Below are positions 28,455-37,562 of a DNA stretch of 64,000 bases, piece by piece. The position numbers were made by a program, and so were the translations under genes. Source of the DNA: Celeribacter neptunius (lineage in GTDB: Bacteria; Pseudomonadota; Alphaproteobacteria; Rhodobacterales; Rhodobacteraceae); NCBI RefSeq assembly GCF_900113955.1, contig NZ_FORH01000002.1:492590-556589 (forward strand), given 5' to 3'. The notes below the pieces were generated by a model. It was not told the DNA's origin, ran no database searches, and worked only from the letters and a program-made list of their open reading frames with translations. The number at the start of each line of letters is the position of its first letter. The stretch's first letter is position 1.

Positions 28455-29509
28455 TGCGAAATCCCCAGCATCTTGCGGTTGGCTGCGTCATCCGCGCCGG
28501 AGGCCGCGAAATCGTCAAAGGCGCGCTCCGTGACGCGAATGATATGGTCGCGCACGAACTCAGCCCCTTCGCGGGCACCATCCTCGGGATGTTTGAGGCA
28601 GCATTCCCATTCCACCACGGCCCAGCCATCGAAATCATTGGCCGTGAGTTTGGAGAACACGGCCTTGAAATCCACCTGCCCGTCGCCCGGGCTGCGGAAA
28701 CGGCCTGCACGGTCCGGCCAAGGCTGAAACCCGCCATACACGCCCTGACGTCCGGTCGGATTGAACTCGGCATCCTTGACGTGGAACATGCGGATACGGT
28801 CGCGGTAAATGTCGAGGTTGTCGAGATAATCGAGGCATTGCAGCACGTAGTGCGACGGGTCATAGAGCATACAGGCACGGGGATGATGATCGACCCGATC
28901 GAGGAACATCTCGTAGCTCACGCCATCATGCAGATCTTCGCCGGGGTGAATCTCGTAACAGATATCCACCCCGCAGTCCTCGGCGTGATCGAGGATAGGC
29001 CGCCAGCGCGCCGCCAATTCGTCAAATGCCGCCTCGACAAGCCCCCTCGGACGCTGCGGCCACGGGTAGAGGTAGGGCCATGCCAAAGCGCCAGAAAAGC
29101 TCGCCATCGCGGTGAGCCCGAGATTGGCCGAGGCGCTCAGGGTCTTTTTGACCTGATCCACCGCCCATATCTGACGCGCTTTCGGGTTGCCACGCAGTGC
29201 AGCAGGCGCGAAGCCGTCGAAAGCGGGATCATAGGCCGGGTGCACGGCCACAAGCTGCCCCTGAATATGCGACGACAGTTCCGTGACGCGCACGCCGTTC
29301 TCTTCCGCCTGCCCACGCCAGTCGTCGCAATAGGTCTTGCTTGTCGCCGCCTTGTCCAGATCGATGAGAGAGGGTTCGCCAGAGGGCACCTGCACCCCGA
29401 TATAGCCACAGCCTGCTGCCCATCGGGTGATTTCTTCCCACGAATTGAACGGGGCCTGATCGCCGACGAATTGCGCCAGAAAAAGCGCTGGTCCCTTGAT
29501 GGTTTTCAT
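28451..29509 (-). CDS. Sugar isomerase/epimerase-like TIM-barrel protein (xylose-isomerase fold)
   Basis: A 352-residue AP-endonuclease-2/xylose-isomerase-like TIM barrel. Likely metal ligands are Glu in CYEIHPGED, Asp and His in YDPSHYVLQ, and Glu in AVVEWECC, the usual set for one divalent ion. Homologues in operons with Gfo/Idh dehydrogenases (YcjR, LgdB type) act on 3-keto-glycosides or keto-sugars by epimerisation or elimination. It overlaps the dehydrogenase gene by 4 bases and lies 15 bases after the GMC oxidoreductase. Confidence 0.88.
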   Translation of the reverse strand: MKTIKGPALFLAQFVGDQAPFNSWEEITRWAAGCGYIGVQVPSGEPSLIDLDKAATSKTYCDDWRGQAEENGVRVTELSSHIQGQLVAVHPAYDPAFDGFAPAALRGNPKARQIWAVDQVKKTLSASANLGLTAMASFSGALAWPYLYPWPQRPRGLVEAAFDELAARWRPILDHAEDCGVDICYEIHPGEDLHDGVSYEMFLDRVDHHPRACMLYDPSHYVLQCLDYLDNLDIYRDRIRMFHVKDAEFNPTGRQGVYGGFQPWPDRAGRFRSPGDGQVDFKAVFSKLTANDFDGWAVVEWECCLKHPEDGAREGAEFVRDHIIRVTERAFDDFAASGADDAANRKMLGISQ

Positions 29510-29524
29510 CTCTGCCTCTCTTTC

Positions 29525-31180
29525 TCAGAGCCGCCCCGCACCCAGATCTTCCGCCAAAGCACGACAGGCACGCACGCAAAGGGCCATCGAGGTCAACGTG
29601 GTGCCCGCGACGCCGCTGGTGCAGAAACTCGAGGCATCCGCGACCACGACGTTCGGCGCATCCCACAGGCGGTTGAGCGGGTCGACAACAGAGGTTGCCC
29701 GGTCTTCGCCCATGCGCGCACCGCCGGTTTCATGAATGGCAGCCCCCATGATCATCGTGCGTTTGAACCATGTGCGGAACATGAAGCGGCTGAACGGATC
29801 GACATCCGGATAGGCCCCGCGCCCCATTTCGCGCAGGCCCAGCGGAGAGCCGATGAATTCGAGATCAATCCCGGTGTGTTCTGCCAGATCGACCAGTGTG
29901 TCGACCTGATCGCGGAGTGTCGCCTTGTCCGCCTCGGAGAGTTTGCAGCGCAGATGCGGCACCGGCAGGCCCCAGGCATCCTTTTTGTGCGGTGCAAGCG
30001 TGATCCGGTTCTGAACATCCGGCATCATCTGGCCAAAGCCAAAGGCCGAGAACCGCGCGGGCGTGTCGTCCGGCACAGGCATACGCCCCACCGACATCTG
30101 ATAGTCGAACAGCGTGGAGGCCTCTCCCTCCGGCGTAAAGGCGCGCGGCAGGAACATGCCGCCCGAGGGCGGGTAAAACGGATCTTCGGGGGCGGCCTGA
30201 TCGACGGACCAGCCCTGGGATTTTTCATAGGCCCCGACTGCTAGGCAGGGGAGTTGATCCATGAAATAGCGGCCCAACGCCCCCGACGAATTGCCCAAGC
30301 CCTCCGGATGTCCCGCCTGGGCGGACATCAGCATCAAGCGCACGGTTTCGATGGCGGAGGCGCAGAGCACCACAGAGGATGCCGCAACGGTTTCGACAGC
30401 TCCGGTCTTGGCATCGAGAACCTCGACCCCTGTCGCGCGCCCAGCTCCGGCATCCGTGACGATCTTGCGCACAATGCTGTTATAGCGCACCGTCAGGTTG
30501 CCCGTTGCCTGCGCGGCCCGAATGGGCGAGGGCGTACGTTCCGGTTCCGGTGCGATGTAGCGCCATGTGGTGATCCGGCGATCCGGCCATTTGGCTTCGA
30601 CGTCGGCCTTGAAGATTGTCTCGGCCGGGTTCAGATGCGCCTCATGGGCATAGACTCCATCCGGCAGGGTCGGCACATTGTCCTCTTGGCCGTAGAGTTT
30701 CATGAAGGTTTCGATCTCGGCGTAGAAACTTTTGAGATCGTCATAGGAAATTGGCCAATCCGCCCCCTGCCCGGTCCGGCTTTTCAGTTTGAAATCGTCA
30801 TCGGTCCAGCGCAGCAACACCCGCCCGAAAGTATGAATACGCCCCCCGGATTGTTTACCCCGGATCCACAGAAACGGTGCGTCCTTGTCCGAGCTGTAGG
30901 GATTCTTGCGGTCATTGACGAAGAGATGCGCGAGCTTTTCGGAAAAGAACGCAGCGCGGGCCTGCACCGGTTGCCCCTTGAGGGTCGCCCGTGCCCGTTC
31001 CCAGATGTTGATATCGCTTTGCGGCGGCTTTTTTCGGGCCGGGTCGAACGCTTCGGGGCCAACCTCACGCCCGGCCTCCAGCAAAAGGACCTTCAGCCCT
31101 TTTTCGGTCAATTCCTTCACGGCAAATGAGCCCGTCGGCCCGGAGCCGATTACAATCGCATCATAGCGAGTTTGCGTCAT
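29525..31180 (-). CDS. GMC-family FAD sugar oxidoreductase
   Basis: A 551-residue flavoprotein. The FAD-binding fold is at the N terminus (AIVIGSGPTGSFAVKELTEKG, broken by family variation), and the C-terminal GMC domain has the catalytic His of HETGGARMG at about H483. The second catalytic position, usually Asn or His in an NPT-like motif, reads G-T-T at about 526-528. No signal peptide. The start at 31180 follows GGAGA by 6 bases. In this operon it is the likely entry oxidation of the imported sugar, probably at C2 or C3. Confidence 0.88.
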   Translation of the reverse strand: MTQTRYDAIVIGSGPTGSFAVKELTEKGLKVLLLEAGREVGPEAFDPARKKPPQSDINIWERARATLKGQPVQARAAFFSEKLAHLFVNDRKNPYSSDKDAPFLWIRGKQSGGRIHTFGRVLLRWTDDDFKLKSRTGQGADWPISYDDLKSFYAEIETFMKLYGQEDNVPTLPDGVYAHEAHLNPAETIFKADVEAKWPDRRITTWRYIAPEPERTPSPIRAAQATGNLTVRYNSIVRKIVTDAGAGRATGVEVLDAKTGAVETVAASSVVLCASAIETVRLMLMSAQAGHPEGLGNSSGALGRYFMDQLPCLAVGAYEKSQGWSVDQAAPEDPFYPPSGGMFLPRAFTPEGEASTLFDYQMSVGRMPVPDDTPARFSAFGFGQMMPDVQNRITLAPHKKDAWGLPVPHLRCKLSEADKATLRDQVDTLVDLAEHTGIDLEFIGSPLGLREMGRGAYPDVDPFSRFMFRTWFKRTMIMGAAIHETGGARMGEDRATSVVDPLNRLWDAPNVVVADASSFCTSGVAGTTLTSMALCVRACRALAEDLGAGRL

Positions 31181-31215
31181 AAGAGTCTCCATAGGGCCGA
31201 TCAAGGCCCTGCAAT

Positions 31216-32286
31216 TCAAAGAGCAGTGCCGTCGGCACCGAAAAGGGAAGCTTTGCTGAGGTCGATGCCAACCTGGATGGCCGCGCCGGGGGTAAAACCG
31301 CTGTCCCCCATCAGGCGCAACGAGAAATTCTGTTTGTGCCAGTCGAACCAGACCACGGTGTCGGCGCCCATGGGTTCCACGACCGCCACCGTGCCGTTCA
31401 ATTCGGGCCCGGAAATGCCCTCAAGGCACAGATGCTCGGGACGGAACCCCAGAGTGGCAGGGCCTTCGACAGGGGCGCCGTGATAGCCGTCGAGCGAGAA
31501 GCGCGTGTCGCCGGTTTCAAAGTCAAAGCCTGCGTCGGTTTTGATGACCCGCCCCTCGATAAAATTCATCGACGGCGCACCGATAAAGCCCGCGACGAAC
31601 AGGTTCGCAGGGCGGTGGTAAATCTCGGACGGCGGCGCAAGTTGCTGGATCACCCCGTCCTTCATGATCGCGATCCGGTCGGCCAGTGTCATGGCCTCCA
31701 CCTGATCGTGGGTCACATAGATCATCGTGTTGCCGAGGTCCTGATGCAGCTTCTTGATCTCCACCCGAAGCTCATTGCGCAGCTTCGCGTCGAGGTTCGA
31801 CAGGGGTTCGTCGAAGAGGAACACATCGACTTCACGCACCAAAGCGCGCCCGATCGCCACCCTCTGACGCTGACCACCGGAGAGTTCGGCAGGCTTGCGA
31901 TCCAGGAGCGGCGTGAGATGCAGCATATCGGCGGCCCGCGCGACACGTGTGTTGACCTCGTCGGATGGCAGCCCCGCCACCCGCAAGCCAAAAGCGAGGT
32001 TCTTGCGCACCGTCATGCGCGGGTAAAGCGCATAGGACTGGAACACCATGCCTATGCCGCGATCCTTGGGCTCGGCCCAGGTGACGTTTTTGCCCTCGAT
32101 CCAGATCTCTCCATCACTCACATCGTTGAGACCCGCAATCGCGTTCAGCAGCGTGGATTTCCCGCAGCCGGAACTGCCCAAGAGCACAAGAAACTCACGC
32201 GGACGAATGTCGAGATTGAGGTTCTGAAGCACGACGGTCGGGCCGTAGCTGACCTTGAGATCCTTGATGGAGACAGCGGTTTGCAT
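31216..32286 (-). CDS. Sugar ABC transporter ATP-binding protein (MsmK/UgpC type)
   Basis: A 356-residue ATPase. Walker A GSSGCGKST, Q-loop VFQSYALYP, signature LSGGQRQR and Walker B VFLFDEPLSNLDA are all present, followed by a C-terminal OB/TOBE regulatory domain (about 240-356) typical of carbohydrate importers. The start at 32286 (MQTAVSIKDLKVSYG) is chosen over an upstream ATG lying in the permease gene. It energises the two permeases encoded just upstream. Confidence 0.95.
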   Translation of the reverse strand: MQTAVSIKDLKVSYGPTVVLQNLNLDIRPREFLVLLGSSGCGKSTLLNAIAGLNDVSDGEIWIEGKNVTWAEPKDRGIGMVFQSYALYPRMTVRKNLAFGLRVAGLPSDEVNTRVARAADMLHLTPLLDRKPAELSGGQRQRVAIGRALVREVDVFLFDEPLSNLDAKLRNELRVEIKKLHQDLGNTMIYVTHDQVEAMTLADRIAIMKDGVIQQLAPPSEIYHRPANLFVAGFIGAPSMNFIEGRVIKTDAGFDFETGDTRFSLDGYHGAPVEGPATLGFRPEHLCLEGISGPELNGTVAVVEPMGADTVVWFDWHKQNFSLRLMGDSGFTPGAAIQVGIDLSKASLFGADGTAL

Positions 32287-32290
32287 GCGA

Positions 32291-33184
32291 TTATCCTTTG
32301 ACGGCGCCGGCGGCGATGCCGCGGACAAACCAGCGGCCGGAGAAGAAATAGATGGCGAGCGGGACCAGAGCGGTGAGGATCGTGGCGGCCATATTGACGT
32401 TGTAGAGGCGCTCGCCCGTGGTGGTGTTGACGATGTTGTTGAGCTGCACCGTCATCGGCAGGTTGTCGCGCCCCGCGAACACCAGCCCCAAAAGAAAGTC
32501 GTTCCAGATGCCGGTGAATTGCATCATTGCGGCGACGACCAGCATGGGCACCGACATCGGCAGCATGATCTCAAGGAAGATCCGCCAGAACCCGGCCCCG
32601 TCGAGACGGGATGCTTTGAACAGTTCTTCGGGGATGGTGACGAAATAGTTGCGGAACAACAGCGTCACCAAGGGCAGACCAAAGAGCACATGAACGATGA
32701 CGATCCCGATGAGCGAATTGTAAAGCCCAAGCGCCGCGAAGCCGCGCACCAGCGGGTAGAGAAACACCTGATAAGGCACCAGCGCCCCCGCCATCAGCAG
32801 GCCGAACATCAGATTGCCGCCGCGCGGGCGCCAGAAAGACAAAGCATACCCGTTGATCGCCCCGAACAGGACGGAGATGACAACGGAGGGCAAGGTGATC
32901 AGCACGGAGTTCAGGAACCCGGCACGGATGCCGGCACATTCGGCCCCGGCACAGGCCCCGGCCCAGGCGACCTTCCAGGCGGAGAAATCGAGATGATCGG
33001 GCAGCGCGAAAATGCGCGCCGCGCGGATTTCCGGCATGGTTTTGAGCGAGGTGACGATCATCACGTAGAGCGGCACGGTAAAGAACAGCGCGGCCGAGAT
33101 GAGAAAGGCATAGAGCCCGATACGCCCGGCGGTGATCCGGGTCGGCTTGGCGCCGCGGGGATTGATCTCGGCTGAACGGGTCAC
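32291..33184 (-). CDS. Sugar ABC transporter permease, MalG type
   Basis: A 297-residue inner-membrane protein with six hydrophobic helices. The EAA loop, EELFKASRLDGAGFWRIFLEIMLP (read with one glycine variation), contacts the ATPase. It overlaps the other permease gene by 4 bases and is followed 4 bases later by the ATPase gene. An insertion of about 15 residues rich in Ala, Gly and Cys (GACAGAECAG) lies between the first two helices. Confidence 0.93.
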   Translation of the reverse strand: MTRSAEINPRGAKPTRITAGRIGLYAFLISAALFFTVPLYVMIVTSLKTMPEIRAARIFALPDHLDFSAWKVAWAGACAGAECAGIRAGFLNSVLITLPSVVISVLFGAINGYALSFWRPRGGNLMFGLLMAGALVPYQVFLYPLVRGFAALGLYNSLIGIVIVHVLFGLPLVTLLFRNYFVTIPEELFKASRLDGAGFWRIFLEIMLPMSVPMLVVAAMMQFTGIWNDFLLGLVFAGRDNLPMTVQLNNIVNTTTGERLYNVNMAATILTALVPLAIYFFSGRWFVRGIAAGAVKG

Positions 33185-34071
33185 AGAACACCTGCCTTGC
33201 GCTTGGCGCGGATGTAGCTTGCGTAGCGGAAGGGCGCGACGATGATCACCACGCTCATCAAGAGCATGATGGCGGCGGCGGTGGCGAGCCCGAGGTTCTG
33301 ACGCTGGAACAGGTTGTCCATGATGAACTTCGCGGGCACCTCGGTGGCCGTTCCCGGCCCGCCGTTGGTGATGGCGATCACAAGGTCATACGTCTTGATC
33401 ACCCCCATGGTGAGCAGCGTGGCCACCGCGGCCAGAGGCGGCCCGAGTTGCGGCAGGATGATCGAGACATAGACACGCCAGGCCGGAATGCCATCGACCC
33501 GGGCGGCACGCCATTGTTCAACATCGATCCCGCGCATGCCCGCAAGCATCATCACCATGACAAGACCTGAGCCCTGCCAGAGACCGGCAATGACAACACC
33601 GTAGATCGCATAGTCGCGCGAGGTCAGAAGATCGAAGGAGAAACTCTCCCAACCGAGCCCCTGCATGGTCGCCTGCACGCCCAGAACCGGGTTCATCAGC
33701 CATTGCCAGACAAGGCCAGTGACCACGAAGGACATGGCATAGGGATAAAGAAACAAAGTGCGAAAGGCGTTTTCGAACCGCACTTTGCGGTCAAGGGCCG
33801 CCGCGAGGCAAAAGCCGATGACGAGACAGCCCAGAACGTAAAGCACGCCGAACGTGGCGAGGTTCGAGACCGCCTTGATCCATTTCGAGGAGCCAAGCAG
33901 GCGTTCGTATTGATCGAAGCCGACATACGCGCCCGAGGGGAACAATTTCGACTTGGTGAAGGACAGGTTCAGTGTCCAGACCATCGCCCCGATATAGACC
34001 ACCACGACCGTCAGCCATGTCGGCAGGATCGCAAGGGCGGGCATGAAGGATTTCTTTTGTCGTCTGGCCAT
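33181..34071 (-). CDS. Sugar ABC transporter permease, MalF type
   Basis: A 296-residue inner-membrane permease with six hydrophobic helices and the EAA-type loop EQWRAARVDGIPAWRVYVS. Start at 34071 (MARRQKKSFMPALAIL) gives the usual short basic N terminus; an open frame back to 34203 runs into the binding-protein gene and is rejected. It pairs with the MalG-type permease, overlapping its start by 4 bases. Confidence 0.93.
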   Translation of the reverse strand: MARRQKKSFMPALAILPTWLTVVVVYIGAMVWTLNLSFTKSKLFPSGAYVGFDQYERLLGSSKWIKAVSNLATFGVLYVLGCLVIGFCLAAALDRKVRFENAFRTLFLYPYAMSFVVTGLVWQWLMNPVLGVQATMQGLGWESFSFDLLTSRDYAIYGVVIAGLWQGSGLVMVMMLAGMRGIDVEQWRAARVDGIPAWRVYVSIILPQLGPPLAAVATLLTMGVIKTYDLVIAITNGGPGTATEVPAKFIMDNLFQRQNLGLATAAAIMLLMSVVIIVAPFRYASYIRAKRKAGVL

Positions 34072-34129
34072 GAAAATCTCCAAAATACGGGGCCGCACAG
34101 GGGAGAGGCGGCCCCGCAGGGGAGGTAAC

Positions 34130-35350
34130 TTATTCGAACACCTCGGCGAATTGCTCCATCGCCTCGTCAATGTCCGCATCTGGTGTATTGAAGAACTCGC
34201 CAACGAAATCGGTCAACAGACCAACCTGTTCCGGCGTGATCGTGATGGCGTGCTCCGGCACGATGGTGCCAGCTTCGAGCATGGCCAGACCTTTTTGCGT
34301 ACAGACATCAAACTGGCTCTTGTCAACATCGGTGCGGATCGGCATGGAGCCTTTGTTGAGCGAGAATTCGACCTGAACTTTCGGGTCCATCACCACTTCC
34401 GCCATCAGTTTCTGAGCGGCTTCGGCGCCTTCCAGTTTCGGATAACCGAAAGCATCGCCGATGTAGATCATGCCGGGGGTCGAGGGGGCCATTGCACAGC
34501 CGAAATCGACCTCCGGGGTCAAGCCGGCGTTGGTAAATTCGCCCTTCGCCCAGTCCCCCATGAACTGAACCCCGGCGGTGCCTTCGATCACCATAGCCGT
34601 GGCATCGTTCCAGTTACGGCCCGGTGCGCCTTCATCGACATAGCCACGCATTTTCGCGACAATTTCGAGCGTGGATTTCACCCCCTCGGACGAGAGGACA
34701 TCGGCATCCTTGTCGACGAAGATTTTCATGAACCCGTCAAGCCCGACCTGCGTGAGCAGGACCATGTTGAACACCTTGGCCTCCTGCCAGGACTGGCCAC
34801 CCCATGCGATCGGGGTGATCCCCGCAGCTTTCAGCGCATCCATATCGGCAAAGAATTCGTCCCAGCTTTCCGGTTCGCCGTCGATGCCAGCCTTCTCGAA
34901 GGCGGGCATGGAATAGAACATCCAGCTTTCGCCGTGGATCCCGACCGGCGTGAGGTAAATTTCACCGTCATAGGTGATGCTCTCCAGAATCGAGGCCGGG
35001 ATCACATCTGCCCAGTGGCCGGCTTCGGCGACATCGGTGACCGGCGTCATCAGACCGGCTTCGATGAATTCGAGCGGGTCCTGACCGACGATCAATTGTT
35101 TCACAGCCGGCGGATCGCCTGCCATGATCCGGTTCTGGAAAGCCGCATTGGCATTCTCAAAACCCGCAACCGAGGCGTTTTCCCAAGTGCCGCCACGAGC
35201 TTCGAATTCGGACTTGATAGCATCCAAGGCTTTCAGCTCGCCGCCGGAGGTCCAGGAGGAAAAGACCTCGGCGGTCAGATCCTGCGCCTTCAAGGGCGCG
35301 GTGAGCGCCAGGCTGGCCGCGCCGGCCAGCAGCAGGGGAGAATATGTCAT
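34130..35350 (-). CDS. Periplasmic sugar-binding protein of ABC transporter
   Basis: A 406-residue extracellular solute-binding protein (family 1), with a signal peptide ending LKA before QD (about residue 22). The mature part opens with LTAEVFSSWTSGGELKALDAIKSEF, a usual start for oligosaccharide or glycoside binders, and includes NWNDATAMVIEGTAGVQFMGDW in the second lobe. It gives the importer its specificity; the sugar is unknown. It lies 45 bases after the first isomerase gene. Confidence 0.93.
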   Translation of the reverse strand: MTYSPLLLAGAASLALTAPLKAQDLTAEVFSSWTSGGELKALDAIKSEFEARGGTWENASVAGFENANAAFQNRIMAGDPPAVKQLIVGQDPLEFIEAGLMTPVTDVAEAGHWADVIPASILESITYDGEIYLTPVGIHGESWMFYSMPAFEKAGIDGEPESWDEFFADMDALKAAGITPIAWGGQSWQEAKVFNMVLLTQVGLDGFMKIFVDKDADVLSSEGVKSTLEIVAKMRGYVDEGAPGRNWNDATAMVIEGTAGVQFMGDWAKGEFTNAGLTPEVDFGCAMAPSTPGMIYIGDAFGYPKLEGAEAAQKLMAEVVMDPKVQVEFSLNKGSMPIRTDVDKSQFDVCTQKGLAMLEAGTIVPEHAITITPEQVGLLTDFVGEFFNTPDADIDEAMEQFAEVFE

Positions 35351-35395
35351 GTCGTGTCTCCTGTTGGTCTTTGTTCGGTTGGAATGTTGGTCTTG

Positions 35396-36337
35396 TTATG
35401 AGGTGATCGGCAAAAGAGCTTGCCGAACGAAGGTGAGGCCACGTTTCAGATCGCCGACGGGATCCGGTGCGGCGTCGAGTTCGAGGATGGCCCAGCCTTG
35501 ATAGCCGCGTGTGTTCAGCAGGCGCATCCAGGCGGGCCAGTCCACACGCCCCAGTCCAAAGCCGCAAAAATACGGTCTATGACGGTCGTGAATATCGGCG
35601 TCGATCGGCGTGTCTGCGGGCATCGGGCCGATGGCGTCTTTCCAGTGCGCGATGATCATGCGCTCATGATGACGATCCACGATCTGGATCGGGTCTCCGC
35701 CCATGAGGATCAGGTGCGCCGTATCCGGGCACATATGAACATCGGCGGGATCGGTCAGCAGCATCATCAGATCGACATCGCGAGCGGCGGCGAACACGGA
35801 ATGCGCCTCGGTGTGAAGCGCCAACCGAACCCCGCATTCGGCCACGGCCTTGGCAATCCGATGCACCAGCCCGGCCAGCGCCTGTGCGGCTTCCAGATCA
35901 TAGGGCTGCGTGGCCGACAGAGCCGGCGTTTGCCGCATCGGCAAGCCGGTCACCATGATATCTGCCCCGCCTGCCCTCAGAAATTTGGCGTAAGACACGG
36001 CGCGATCCGTCAGGCCTGTCTCGTCATCGCCAGGTGCAAAATTCGCCAGATCGACAAAAAAGCCGCTGCACAGCGTCAAATCGCGCGAGGTCATTGCTTC
36101 CGAAAAGGCTTCGGCCGTTCCATAGGCATTTACGGCACCTTCCCAGTCGAAAGGTGCAAAGGTCAACTCGATCCCTTTAATGCCGGCCTCCGCCACGGCG
36201 TCCAGGATCGTGTCCCAAAACAGCCCGGGCGTGGCTTCTGCCTTTTGCGTGATACCCTCGTAATCCTCGACCCCCCAAAATTTCGGATGATGGAAGGTGA
36301 CGAGATCAACCCCGAAGTTCAGCTTTGGCTGCACCAT
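35396..36337 (-). CDS. Sugar isomerase/epimerase-like TIM-barrel protein, first gene of the sugar operon
   Basis: A 313-residue xylose-isomerase-fold TIM barrel. Likely metal ligands: Glu in LALHTEAHS, Asp and His in CPDTAHLIL, His in IIAHWKDA, and Glu in AILELDAAP. It differs from the second TIM-barrel protein of the operon, so two successive isomerase or lyase steps are likely. I take the start at 36337 (MVQPKLNFG), 35 bases downstream of a LacI operator; the frame reaches back to 36427 across operator DNA, which makes a longer form unlikely. Confidence 0.87.
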   Translation of the reverse strand: MVQPKLNFGVDLVTFHHPKFWGVEDYEGITQKAEATPGLFWDTILDAVAEAGIKGIELTFAPFDWEGAVNAYGTAEAFSEAMTSRDLTLCSGFFVDLANFAPGDDETGLTDRAVSYAKFLRAGGADIMVTGLPMRQTPALSATQPYDLEAAQALAGLVHRIAKAVAECGVRLALHTEAHSVFAAARDVDLMMLLTDPADVHMCPDTAHLILMGGDPIQIVDRHHERMIIAHWKDAIGPMPADTPIDADIHDRHRPYFCGFGLGRVDWPAWMRLLNTRGYQGWAILELDAAPDPVGDLKRGLTFVRQALLPITS

Positions 36338-36371
36338 ATCTACCTTGTCCTGAGTGTGCGTTGTGTCGTTT

Positions 36372-36387
36372 TGGCAAACGATTGCCA
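36372..36387. promoter_or_regulatory. LacI-family operator 1
   Basis: TGGCAAACGATTGCCA, an inverted repeat with the central CG typical of LacI/GalR sites. It is 35 bases upstream of the sugar operon start, suitable for repression. Confidence 0.85.
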
Positions 36388-36432
36388 TTAAAGTTTTCGT
36401 ATTGCAGAATCGCCGTCGTGAAAACAACTTTT

Positions 36433-36448
36433 TGGCAATCGATTGCCA
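36433..36448. promoter_or_regulatory. LacI-family operator 2
   Basis: TGGCAATCGATTGCCA, a perfect 16-base palindrome, in the middle of the divergent region; its centre is 61 bases from operator 1 and 28 from operator 3. Confidence 0.85.
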
Positions 36449-36460
36449 ATCTCGACATTA

Positions 36461-36476
36461 TGGCAAACGATTGCCA
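36461..36476. promoter_or_regulatory. LacI-family operator 3
   Basis: TGGCAAACGATTGCCA, identical to operator 1, 43 bases before the lacI-family gene, so it probably gives autoregulation. Confidence 0.85.
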
Positions 36477-36518
36477 TATTATTGTGCAAACAGTGCCTGA
36501 CACGATTGAGAGATACTC

Positions 36519-37562
36519 ATGGCGATAAAAAAGACCGACGTGGCGACGGGGCAAGCAAGCATGAAACAGGTCGCCGACGCGGCTGGTGTTGCCGTATCGA
36601 CCGTGAGCCGCGCGCTGGCCAATCCCGGACGCGTCAATGAAAAGACCCGCAAGCGCATTCTCGAAGCGGCGCAAACTCTGGGCTATACACCCAACGCCGC
36701 AGCGCGCAGTCTGCGGAAAGGGCGCACGGGAGCAATCATGATTGTTCTGCCCGGCCAGTTGTTTCATGGCGCATCGCAGGTGATCCCGCTTGTTCTTGCG
36801 GGAATAGACCGCTTTCTTGCGGCGCATGGTTACAATATTCTGATTGCCAACCTAGATCGAGACGAGAGCTCGGAGGCCCATATCGTCAACCTCGCGTCGA
36901 ACGGCTCTGTTGACGGGGCGATCATCATTTCATCCGGAATTCCGCAAACATCTCAAAAAAGCCTGACGCAAACAGGATTGCCCATTATCTCTGCGCTCCA
37001 TGATCTGAGCCATCATGGCATTCCCAGTGTCATTACCAATGAAAGCGAGGTCATGGGGAAAATGACCGAACTTCTGGCTCAGCAAGGGCACCGACAGTTT
37101 TTCTATGTGGCCGGTCCGCAAGGCATGTACCATGAAAGAGTGAGGTTGGACGGGATTAGACAGGGGATCGCTCAAGCAGATTTGCCAGCCGGTTCACTCC
37201 GAAAGTCCCAAGGCTTGCGCCCCTACCAAGAAGGCTTTCAAATCGGTGTGGACGCTGCAGATATGTTTCTCGATTTTGCGCAACGCCCGACCGCAGTCAT
37301 GTGTTGTTCTGACGATGCGGCTCTTTCATTTATTGCAAAATTGACCACATCGGGGCTTCGTGTGCCAGAAGATGTCTGCGTGGTCGGGTTCGACGGCTCG
37401 GCGGTTGGTGCCTTCGTCAACCCGTCGTTGACGACGATCGCGCAACCCGCCGAAGCGATAGGATCCAAAGTCGCCGAATTGTTAACGCGTCAGCTGGACG
37501 GCGAGCATGTGCCGATGGTCACACAGCTTGATAGTGCCATCGTACGGCGTCAAAGCGCTTGA
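36519..37562 (+). CDS. LacI-family repressor of the sugar operon
   Basis: A 347-residue regulator. The N-terminal helix-turn-helix reads MKQVADAAGVAVSTVSRAL (about 15-33), followed by the hinge helix with AARSLRKGRT; the rest is a periplasmic-binding-protein-like effector domain ending VGFDGSAVGAFVNPSLTTI. It is divergent from the eight-gene sugar operon, with three matching operators between. The inducer is presumably the imported sugar or an early oxidised product. Confidence 0.95.
   Translation: MAIKKTDVATGQASMKQVADAAGVAVSTVSRALANPGRVNEKTRKRILEAAQTLGYTPNAAARSLRKGRTGAIMIVLPGQLFHGASQVIPLVLAGIDRFLAAHGYNILIANLDRDESSEAHIVNLASNGSVDGAIIISSGIPQTSQKSLTQTGLPIISALHDLSHHGIPSVITNESEVMGKMTELLAQQGHRQFFYVAGPQGMYHERVRLDGIRQGIAQADLPAGSLRKSQGLRPYQEGFQIGVDAADMFLDFAQRPTAVMCCSDDAALSFIAKLTTSGLRVPEDVCVVGFDGSAVGAFVNPSLTTIAQPAEAIGSKVAELLTRQLDGEHVPMVTQLDSAIVRRQSA

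Noticed and set aside
28448..30244. 598-codon plus-strand open frame opposite the TIM-barrel and GMC genes
   Set aside because: It spans two real minus-strand genes and their junction, and its translation resembles no protein.
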